Shown here: positions 43,736 through 52,086 of the stretch, piece by piece
Layout: every line of letters starts with the position of its first letter
Numbering within the stretch: position 1 is the stretch's first letter
Assembly: GCA_003427395.1 (NCBI GenBank)
Contig: BFEA01000336.1
Span: 1,612,035 to 1,664,120 of the forward strand
Source of the DNA: Chara braunii
Lineage: Eukaryota > Streptophyta > Charophyceae > Charales > Characeae
DNA: 52,086 nucleotides
Direction of reading: 5' to 3'
Position numbers and translations under genes: made by a program
Notes under the pieces: model-generated
Databases searched by the model: none
Told to the model about the DNA's origin: nothing
Seen by the model: the letters and a program-made list of their open reading frames with translations, nothing else

Positions 43736-45199
43736 TCATCTTACCAACTTGTCAGAGATTATAGACTGTGTCTTTATCCACTGTAGTGTCGAGTGGTCTG
43801 AATACATAGTAAAGTGCCTCCCTAGCAGGGTGTGTCTCCACGTATCCAACGCACAGACTAAGGCATAAAGTTCTCGTTCATAGGTTGAGTTGGCAACTTT
43901 CTCTGACCACAATCGTTTAGACATGAACTCTATGGGCCTATAGCCCTTGCCATCATCCTGTTGGAGAACAACGTCAATCCCATACTGGCTTGCATCAATG
44001 GTAACAATGAAAGGCAAGGATGGGTCAACAATCTGAACGACAGGGTAGTGAGTTAGTGCATACTTCAATTTCCGAAAGGAAGACTCACAGTCCTTATCCC
44101 ACAACCAAATAGTTCCTTTCCTTAACAATCTTCGCATTGGTGCAGCAATCAGGGAGAAGTTCCAGACAAACTTCCTGTAGTAACTGGCTAAACCAAGAAC
44201 AGATCGCAATTCAGTTATAGACTTAGGTTATGGCCAAGCTCTAATTGCTGAAATTTTTTTCTCTTCCAGCCTTAGACCTTCTTCGTTCACTATGTGTCCT
44301 AAGTATAACACTTCGGACTTAGCAAACTCAGACTTCTTGGAATTGATCTTGAAGTTGCCCTCTCGCAACTTCCCTAGCACCAGACGAAGGTGCTTCTCAT
44401 GATCTTCTAGCGTCTTACTGTACACTAGAATATGATCGAGATAGACAATTGCGAACTTGTCTAACCATTGACGAAATAATTCATTCATAGACCTTTGGAA
44501 GGTCGCTGGGGCATTAGTCAGTCTGAAGGGCATTACCACAAACTCGTAATGGCCATACCTCGTTCGGAATACGGTCTTATGTTGATCCGTGGGTTCCACC
44601 TCGATCTGATGGTACCCAGACTTTAGATCAATCTTACTAAAATACTTACGGCCCTGCAACTGGTCTAGCAAGTCGTCAATTCGAGGTAGAGGTTCAACAT
44701 TCTTAACAGTGACAGCATTCAACCCTCTGTAGTCAATACAGAGACGCAACTCACCTTCCTTTTTGGGCACAAACAAGACAGGGGCACCATAGGGAGAGGA
44801 GTTAGGGCGAATCCATCCTTTTTTTGTTAAGTCTTGCAGTTGTTTTCGCAATTCTTCAAGTTCCCTAGGAGACATTCGATATATAGGGCCCTTGCGAATC
44901 TTACTGCCAGGAATAATTTCAATTGTGTGCTTGATAGCACGTTCAGTTATTCCTGTTGGTTCAGTGAATAAATCTTTATACTTACTTAGGAGTTTTTCGG
45001 TCGAAGGAGGATAGGAAGTAGAAGACTCGCCTCCTCTTTTTACTAAAACCATCATTACTTCCTGTTCCAACCTTTTCTTTGAAACCATCGATCGGAATGT
45101 TGGGTAACTCATACAACAAAAAGATAGACTAGAGTCAGAGTCAGACTTATGATACAGTTTGATCGGTTTCAAGCCAGATCGTGCATCACACAATTGCAC
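43736..45199 (-). pseudogene. pol: Reverse transcriptase and RNase H (element D)
   Basis: RT motifs in order: YRMSPRELEELRKQL, YGAPVLFVPKKEGELRLCID, FSKIDLKSGYHQ, MPFRLTNAPATF, and YLDHILVY where YLDD is expected, so one catalytic Asp is His. TAA at 44228-44230 interrupts after IRAWP, with the frame continuing into RSVLGLASYYRKF. RNase H shows TIDASQYGIDVVLQQ, the Glu in YERELYAL, and YSDHSTLQW. TGA at 43736-43738 fits TGG. There are no frameshifts between 45199 and 42137, only stops, so decay here is by point mutation. Confidence 0.92.
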
Positions 45200-45499
45200 A
45201 ATCTTCTCTTTGAAATTGATATCTAGGTTGGCTTCCTCGTGCTAGTCCATTCCCATAATCAAATCAAAATGCAACTTCTTCTACACAAGAAAGGAAACCT
45301 CGTGAACAATCTTCTTTCCTTCCTTGGTACGAAATCGACACTTCACATGATCAACATAATGCGAGACAGTGATCGTGCTTTTGTCAGCTAGAATAGATGT
45401 GATTGATTCCGAGATGCAACTTGCGGATTGCTTTCTCGGATATGTAGGATCGCGTGGATCCTGAGTCCAACAGAGCTCCTACGCGGGTATGTGCAATCT
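45200..45499 (-). pseudogene. Aspartic protease (element D)
   Basis: The active site ALLDSGSTRSYI lies near 45440-45475, and the second motif near 45245 reads LIMGMD then TAG where Trp is usual. Another TAG lies shortly before it. Frameshifts occur just after the active-site helix and at the gag junction, where one base appears to be missing near 45540. Protease would cut Gag-Pol. Confidence 0.75.
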
Positions 45500-47497
45500 C
45501 TACGTCCGCGAGTAGTAGGTCACCCTTGACTTTGATTTCTTAGCCCACGAGCTTCGTAATGCCAGCAATTCGTTACTAAGCTCGTTAAGAGAATCGTCCA
45601 GAGAGACAGTGCATAAGACAGGTTCAGGGTGTTCTGGACGACGGGTCAAAGAAGAACCATCCTCTGTCGTGCGAGTCAAAGGGTTGAAAGGGATCATAGG
45701 CGCCTTACCTTCTTGTTCCAAACCCTTAAACTCAGTAGGAGCAGATGCTACTCCCACTGGCTTCTCGTTTTTGGGTTCTGAATAAGTGGGCACCAAGCAA
45801 TCACGTGCCCTGTGATACCACACTTTAGACATTGGGCATTGTCCATTCTTTCCTGCCATAATTCTTGTGAAATTCCCATCTTTTCCCAGGGTTTCCCGGC
45901 CGCAATTCCGGGTTGTTCGGGAAATGAGAGTGGCTCCTTCTTCTTTCCTGGCGGTCGTGGTCCTCCCTTGTTAACCACGGCAGCAGTGACTTCCCCCTTC
46001 CCCGGAATCACTGCTGCTCGCCACACCCTCGGCCTCCAATGGCCACTTCTCCACAGTATCGTCATAAAAAACTACCGAGGGTGTGGTCCTGACGCTTATG
46101 GCGCCAGAGTACCCGCTTGCCTACACCTGCGCCTCCTCCACCGCCATACTTTACTACCGAGGCATAATCATTTTTTACTTGTGAAGTCATTTGCTCTCGC
46201 TGGAGAGCCAAATTGCAAAACTGCCTATAATTATACTTTCCGGATTTCTTTTCCGCCACGAGTTGTCCATGAATGGGCTCTGGCAGAGCGCGAGAATAGA
46301 TATACAAGACTTGGTTGTCTTGCAGGTTCAGTCCTGGAACCTGCAGCAACCGATCAACTTCTCGAGACAATGCTTCCACTGAGGTCCAATGTCTTTGCCC
46401 AATGGTGGTGAGCTGGTCAAAGGCCTTATCGACCGTTGTCTTATCCAAAAAGTGTTCCTTGATCTTGCCAAGGAACTGCTTCAGGTTCAACGTCGCAGCA
46501 CACTCACCAATGTCATCGAAACTTGCAGCATTGGCTTCGGCCAATACCCATTCCTTTGCTTCCCCCCTAGACAAGAAGTGGAGAAAGCAACTTGGGACTC
46601 GGGTTCGACAGGGGCCGTACCATAATATGTTTGTATTTCCGCTATCCAGAGCAACAAATTCTCATCCTTTTTGTTGCAAAATGTAAAAGGCAATTTCATC
46701 TTCACTTTTTCTTTTCTTTTCGGCTTCTCCGGTTCTGTACTTACCTTACCTTGCGGAGAAGCTTAAGACTTTGGAGGCGGAGAGGAAGAAGGTGTGGAAG
46801 GAGGAGTGTTTGGTGGAGAAGACGGTGAACTTGATCCCCCTCCATTAGACGACTTCCCCCCTCCAATAGACAATTTCTGATCCTGAGGATCAGCAGACTC
46901 ATTGCATCACTCATTAACTTCTTGAGTTTTTTCTTCTCTTCTTTAACTTCTTCTTCTCCTTCTACTGGATGCTTCCCTTTCACAATATTTGTGATGTTTC
47001 GCAATCCTACAACAATCTCGTCTAACTGACTTTGTTGTCTGTCTATCTTTTCTTCCAAGAAGGTAAGTCATGATGTGATACAACGTATGTGTCATGTCAG
47101 TCTGTTCCTTTCCTTCTGTTCCTATCACCTGTCCGATTTCTTTCACTTTTTGTTCCCGCCTCAACTCCTGTTCATGTTTCCGGGTTAGTCCTTTCTTCTT
47201 TTCTTCTGCAGCCAGCGCCTCTCTTAATTGCTGGATGTTCACGTCAATCGTAGCCTCGGTCACTTCTGGTCTGATTTCCCCTTTTCTAGACAACTCCATG
47301 ACTTCTTGCAGCTGCATGAAAGGAAATTGGTCCAGCGCCTTCCGGCACTTGGCCATCATTTTAGACACTTCGGCTCCAGCAGCCACAATTTCCGCGACCG
47401 TAATTGCTTGCTTTAGATGGTTCTCTACCGTCTTCAAATCAAACAGATTACGAACGTGTCGTTTGGATTCCGGTCCGGACAAACGTAAATCATTCAT
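45500..47497 (-). pseudogene. gag: gag with CCHC knuckle (element D)
   Basis: An N-terminal charged helical region (from MNDLRLSGPESKRHVRN at 47497) with Glu/Lys-rich coiled-coil character continues by frameshift into MEEKIDRQQSQLDEIV and a Pro/Ser-rich linker. The capsid-like core lies at 46062-46574 (SRGEAKEWVLAEANAASFDD, TSVEALSREVDRLLQVPG). The nucleocapsid follows in another frame, with PWEKMGISQELW and a CCHC zinc knuckle CLKCGITGHVIAWC near 45790-45850, then a linker to the protease. At least three frameshifts break it. Confidence 0.85.
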
Positions 47498-47549
47498 TAG
47501 CTGGTCCCATAGAGCCAGTCACTCTTGTTTCTTTGTGCCTGTCTCCTAG

Positions 47550-48662
47550 TCTTGGGTTCGGAAGATCCTTCACCCGCTAAGAATGTCATCGAAAAAAGAA
47601 GCAAGAGTAATTTCCACACAGTAAACATCTTGGAAATCAGGTTTGAGAAAATACTTGCAATAATGGAACAAAACAATAAAAAGAAATAACAAAAAAGAAC
47701 GGATCTCTACTTATACTAATTGTTGTTCTTTCGCCTGTGTGATGATGTCCTACGAGTGTACAGGTACCATGTCAGGCCCGTGTGATCAGACACAACACAA
47801 CACAACAACGACAAGGTAAGTATGCCAACAACAACAGCAAACAGTTTGTCAGCAACCTTCTTCCACCCGCTGTGTCTTCCTAATGTCAATGCGATGATGC
47901 ACTCTCCTTGACAGTTGGCACTACAGCTGTACAGTCAACTGTACCGCCGTCGTCTTCAGAATGCTTTTCTTACTTGGCAATAATCCTGCCTGCCACGTGT
48001 TATCCCTGGAGTGCCAACATAGCATGTACTGCCACGTCAACACTTTGTGTCCAGTCAACCAATAGCGGGATGCCACGTCAGCAAATGTGTACTATGATCC
48101 TTGCCACTTGTCACTTCCACACGTCATGTCGCGATACCGTCGCCGTTCCAGCTAGTCAGACAATGCCACGTCAGCCAAGGAGACCGATGCCACGTCAGCA
48201 GGTAGTCACCACCTCACGAAGACAGGTGTGATGACTTGCTTCCTGCCACGTCAGCAATCAATCCTGTGTTTCCCCAAGGCCACGTCAGCATCTTCAGTAG
48301 ACCCTGTTGCGCGTTAGCAGCATAAAAAGTGCCACTTCAGCAATCAATCAACAAGGTCTTCAGACGCGGCACAACATATGCCACATCAGCTAGGGATCGC
48401 GATGCCACGTCACTACCGCGATCCAGGCTGGCGTGCGGTATCTCTTGGTCGCGGTCCCTATTGCCACGTCAGCAGCCACATCAGCAGCCACGTCAGCAGC
48501 CTTGTTGGGATCTTCTTCTCGCGAGTGAAGTCTGTGCCACGTCAGCACCCCCGGCGTATCTCTTGCCACGTCATCACCTATTCAACACACGTGTGCACCA
48601 CACTTACCTGCGCGCCACCTGGCGCATGCACACGTGTACAATCGTCGTCGTCAGGAGAACTG
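47550..48662 (-). other. Leader of element D with a TGACGTGG motif array
   Basis: About 1.1 kb between PBS and gag. Between 48031 and 48576 the plus strand contains CCACGTCA eleven times, nearly always as TGCCACGTCAGC, plus three one-base variants. On the element's own strand the motif reads GCTGACGTGGCA. TGACG and the ACGT core are typical plant bZIP recognition words. Copies are irregularly spaced, so this is a dispersed motif cluster rather than a simple tandem repeat. No coding is convincing. Confidence 0.8.
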
Positions 48663-48673
48663 CTCTGATACCA
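48663..48673 (-). other. Primer-binding site, tRNA-iMet type (element D)
   Basis: The minus strand reads TGGTATCAGAG, three bases from the LTR end TTGCA. Confidence 0.9.
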
Positions 48674-48676
48674 AAT

Positions 48677-49726
48677 TGCAATGAACCCAGATCGTGAGAA
48701 CAGTCGTCAACAATGCAAGCCCAGATGAATGCCAACCAGCTGATGATCACCAATAGTCAAAATCGTGTCCAGACAGAATGAGATGAGATAATCATACACA
48801 GACGAACGAGAGAGGAGGGAGATTAGACAAAGGAGAGGGAATCAATACAAGGCCCACTCCTGCTTCGGGCTCCCTCCTCAATCACCACCTCAATAATCAA
48901 TAGTCTAAACAAGTATCTGAAGTAACCTCAATCTGCCACGTGGCACGTCTAATCAGTCCCTCATCAATGCTGGAGCAATGTCGACATGAAGACAACCAGG
49001 TACGTATCCACGATCTCTCCACAGTCCCGATCTCCTCCCAAACGACGATAATCAGAACAGCAATACAAGTCACGTAGCTTCACTTCGTCAGCGAACAGAA
49101 GAACACGTGGCAGCAGCCACATCAGCCAATGATACACGTGGCAGCAGCCACATCAGCGACAGCGCAGGCCAGCTGCCACGTCAGCATGCCAAAAAGACAG
49201 GTGCAAGCCAGCCACCATGCCGGACCAGCAGCGCCTCGCCGAATCACAATGCCAGCGTTGCAGTGTCGAGCCTGCGTCGCAGCGCCGAGCCAGCGTTGAA
49301 GTCAACGTGTGAAGTCAGCATCAACGCAAGACAGAATGAATGTCAAAGCCAGGGAGGTCAACGCTTAAGTAGCGTTGACTCGGGGTCTGGACCCCGGATG
49401 CTGCAACCTGTAGCCATCCAGATCTTGATGCAAACGAAGGCTCAGATTGGCCTGAAACTGAATTCCCTTCGGCCTCGATGCTTGTCTGGGTACCTGCGCA
49501 CAACAAGTGAGTGTATCCAACCAAGGGCCTGGGCACGGTACCTTTGACTCTACAGTTGACTTTGACCCTTGACTTTCATGGGTGCACCGTTTGGTCACAC
49601 AGCCAAACGCGACAGACCCTGGCTTGGGCGTGTCCTGGTCACACAGCCTAGTTGAGACAAACTTTGGTTTGCGTTGCCTGGGGCTGAGTTATGGGCCCCA
49701 GACTACTTCTGAATAGGGTTACTGCA
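48677..49726 (-). repeat. 5' LTR of element D
   Basis: 1050 bp, TGCAATGAAC to TTACTGCA on the plus strand, collinear with 41098-42097. It carries TGCCACGTCAGC-like words near 49120-49190, as does the other LTR. Confidence 0.92.
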
Positions 49727-51640
49727 AGGCTACCAGACTGGCCCGGTGTCGGGCGGCTGCCTACCAGCCGATGGGTCTTTTTTCTTAAAAAAAGGAAATA
49801 TTTTTCTTTCTTTGCTGCTTTTGCGTGGTTTTGACGATTGCATGCATGCGGGGATGATGTTTTGTTGACCCCGGGCTTCCGGGCCTCCATAACTAACCTT
49901 TCAAATGGCTGGAGTGATGGTCCCAACCGGGATCGCAAGTGGGCTAGCGCGGGTCCTACCGTCGCACACGCCCGTGCTCCCCCAGTTTCAGTTTCGTGTA
50001 GACCCTGCGGTAGCACGACAGTCTCCTGAAGTCACGGTCCTGTCCGCCGCTTGGCTCCCTACTCCCGGCTGTCGCCGTCCGCGTGCCCTTCTCCAAAAGT
50101 CGGATTTTCGGTTCTTCGTAGCCAACCCCGAGTCTTCACAGGTGCGTCCTCGTTCCGAGTTTTCCATGGCCCGTTCGAAAGTCTGACAGCAATCTTAGAG
50201 CCCTTGTTCCTAGTATCGAGATTGTCCGAAGGACGACATCTGGGCATAGCTGCAGGGGTCCGACGACGATTGAGGATGCCGAACCTTGTGGAGACCATTC
50301 ACGGTGTGCGGTGATCAGTCGGCGGCGACAGCCAGCTCGAGGTGACTAAATTGGCAGGCAAGGGAAGCGACCAGTAGGATCCAGCTGGCCTGCGGCCATC
50401 TCAAGATGAAGACTGACCAAGCGGCCGGCTTGAGGGACGAAGATAGAGCCAGGATGGGTAGCCTGGGCGGGGTAAGCATCGACAAGGGAAAGGGGCCGCC
50501 TCAGGAATTGCCTCGAAGATCTCTTGACTGGCTGCTAATCAGACGGAAGTCGGCCCGGTCTGTGCTGGGTGGAAGCGAGAATCAGGAAAATTGGGATTAC
50601 ACATGAACAGAGTTTTTTTTTTCGACAGGCCGCTATCAGGGCAGGGAAGATGGATCGACTGTGGGAAGATGAATGCAGTCTTCAGTGATCCTAGGAGAGT
50701 CTCAGAGAAGTAAGATGATTGGGAGAAAAGAACCCGAGCGGATCATGACGACATCTTGGAAAATGGACTTCGAGCCAAGAAGACGAGTCGACAGTTGAGG
50801 GAGGAGGGATGTTGTAAACAGAGGGGGGGGAGGATAGAGAGGCGAGGGGGCGAATTTTCTCGCTGATCCAAAGAAAGAACTCGAAAGAGTAATGAGCTTG
50901 GAGGGAGAACGGCCTCGGGCGGGTCGAGGGGAGACGGAAGGACGAGCGGACCGACGAGCATCGAAAACACGAGAAGGGGGGCGGGGCCGCTGCGAAGGGG
51001 GGATGCTCAGGATCGGTGTATCAAGGGAGGAGGGGGGTACGCGAGGCTGCGGATCTTCTTGATAACCGCTCGGTTCCGAGGGTGCGCGCGCCCTGAGTTC
51101 TTNAGGATCCACCGNAGAAGACAGAGCGGGAAGCCACGGGAGTAACCAAGAAGGATGTAACCAGCANAGTCAGCCAAGAAAGAAAAACGCGAGAGGGCGG
51201 GAGGAGGAAAGTCATTCTCAAGCGGCGCAAGAACAATCNGGTGGAGTGAAGCAAGAAGGTATCTCATTGGAGGAAGAAAGNGAAGGCGGGATAGAGGAAA
51301 GAAAGAAAAATTGGGGCGGGAGAATGACGAGAGAAATTTAGCCAAAATTTTGAGATTGGCGCCGACGGAAAATGGTGAAAGGAGGGGCGAGCGCAAAAGA
51401 ATGGAGCAGGGAGGAGTCGGGAAAAGGTATAAAAAAAGAGGGAAGAGGGAAAAAGGGAGGCGCACNGAGAGATCTTTTCTCACTAACGCACGAGGCGATC
51501 GGTCGTGAAGATTCACGCTTGAAGACATGCCCGGGCGGTAGAGTCGGATTGGGGGGGGGGCGCACGGGAGAAGGAGCACGTACTGAGTGCACGCACGGAC
51601 CAGCGTTCCATGTACGCCGCTAGCTGCTGAGAACTGCACT
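49727..51640. other. Unassigned flank right of element D
   Basis: Begins with the AGGC target copy. GC-rich, later purine-rich. Single Ns stand at 51103, 51115, 51167, 51239, 51281 and 51466, suggesting low-quality consensus. No open frame here shows recognisable protein features. Confidence 0.5.
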
Positions 51641-52086
51641 CGACGTAGAGAGAGACCTAGCGAGGGAAGGAGACAGATAGAGAGCTAGAGGAAGAAGGAG
51701 AGAGGGAGGAGGAGGAGAGGCGATAACCTAAGGGAGAACGGCCATCACTAGAGAGAGAGAGGGAGAGTGAGGGCAGGGGCAGGGGGGTAGCGAGGGAAGA
51801 GGGAGGCGCACGTCGGAAGACCACGCGCGCAAGGGTGCTCTGAGCATCGGCGATCGTCAGCGCCCAACGGTTCGGGCTGCGCTCAACCGAGAGAGGGAGA
51901 GAGACGGAAGGAGAGCAGCTCCACGCGGGCGTTCGAGAAGGGAGGGGCGCGCGCGGAGGCAGGTATGCGCTGGAGGCTGGTTACCTTGCGGCCGTAGTAA
52001 GTCTGTACTCGGAGTCGTAGCGCCCGACCGCAGGTACGGACGAGAGAGAGAAAGAGAGAGAGAGAAAGAGAGAGAGAGAAAGAGAG
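51641..52086. repeat. GA-rich low-complexity DNA
   Basis: GAGAGA and GAAAGA runs with short unique islands, ending in an (AG)n/(AAAG)n microsatellite at the window edge. Confidence 0.85.

Larger units (their letters stand above)
41098..49726 (-). mobile_element. Chromovirus-like Ty3/gypsy element D, full length
   Basis: An 8629-bp element on the minus strand: 5' LTR 48677-49726, PBS 48663-48673, leader with a motif array, gag, protease, RT, RNase H, integrase, chromodomain, 3' LTR 41098-42097. The target-site duplication AGGC lies at 41094-41097 and 49727-49730. Multiple nonsense codons, frameshifts and lost catalytic residues show that it is dead. Confidence 0.93.

Noticed and set aside
47094-47549. 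Plus-strand 151-codon open frame rich in Ser/Cys/Phe
   Set aside because: It is antisense to the gag N-terminus of element D, whose Glu/Lys-rich helices explain the composition.
50702-51639. Minus-strand Ser/Pro-rich open frames near the right end
   Set aside because: They are in GA-rich, N-containing DNA of low complexity without recognisable domains.

Overview
The window looks like repeat-dense nuclear DNA of a plant-lineage (streptophyte) eukaryote. It holds Ty3/gypsy LTR retrotransposons with integrase-chromodomain fusions (chromoviruses), primer-binding sites matching initiator-tRNA-Met (TGGTATCAGAG), long microsatellites and satellite arrays. I see no intact host gene. A large charophyte-type genome assembled from short reads would fit, but that is inference. 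Several marks of short-read assembly are visible: a Nextera junction adapter, two single-N joins flanked by exact 95-bp duplications, a 735-bp gap inside microsatellite DNA, and scattered single Ns at the right end.

Layout. 1-3440: microsatellites and unassigned sequence with a few weak coding hints. 3.5-7.5 kb: a truncated minus-strand gypsy relic (A) with a broken gag, leader, PBS and the start of an LTR. 7.5-9.4 kb: purine-rich DNA with small repeated hairpins, a 125-bp duplication and a tRNA-like element. 9.4-11.9 kb: a 5'-truncated plus-strand chromovirus (E: integrase, chromodomain, PPT, LTR). 12.3-13.1 kb: a degenerate Cys/His-rich, RING-like coding relic on the minus strand, the only protein relic here that I cannot assign to a retroelement. 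13.4-17.3 kb: non-coding DNA built from repeated modules carrying two hairpin families and a 26-bp tandem repeat, plus the adapter artefact. 17.36-19.23 kb: a CTT tract followed by three consecutive satellite arrays of 91, 92 and 92 bp. 19.23-20.73 kb: a plus-strand chromovirus fragment (F). 21.9-23.1 kb: a lone LTR-like copy (G).

23.2-39.7 kb is a nest. Minus-strand element C (LTR, gag to chromodomain, LTR) has its right LTR split by element B (30566-39437), a nearly complete minus-strand element with two 1296-bp LTRs and a CAGAC target-site duplication. After the gap there is a U2 snRNA-derived fragment. Element D follows (41098-49726), a full-length minus-strand element with LTRs of 1000 and 1050 bp, an AGGC duplication, and the order gag, protease, RT, RNase H, integrase, chromodomain. 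49.7-52.1 kb is GA-rich and unassigned.

In each element gag would form particles, protease would mature them, RT/RNase H would copy RNA from the tRNA primer, and integrase with its chromodomain would direct insertion. All the copies are broken. Most nonsense codons sit where a C-to-T or G-to-A change of CGA, CAG, CAA or TGG would explain them, which suggests decay by deamination of methylated cytosine. The observations most worth a second look are the TGACGTGG motif arrays in the 5' regions of two different elements, the hairpin family with a compensatory base pair, the three linked satellite subfamilies and the RING-like relic.
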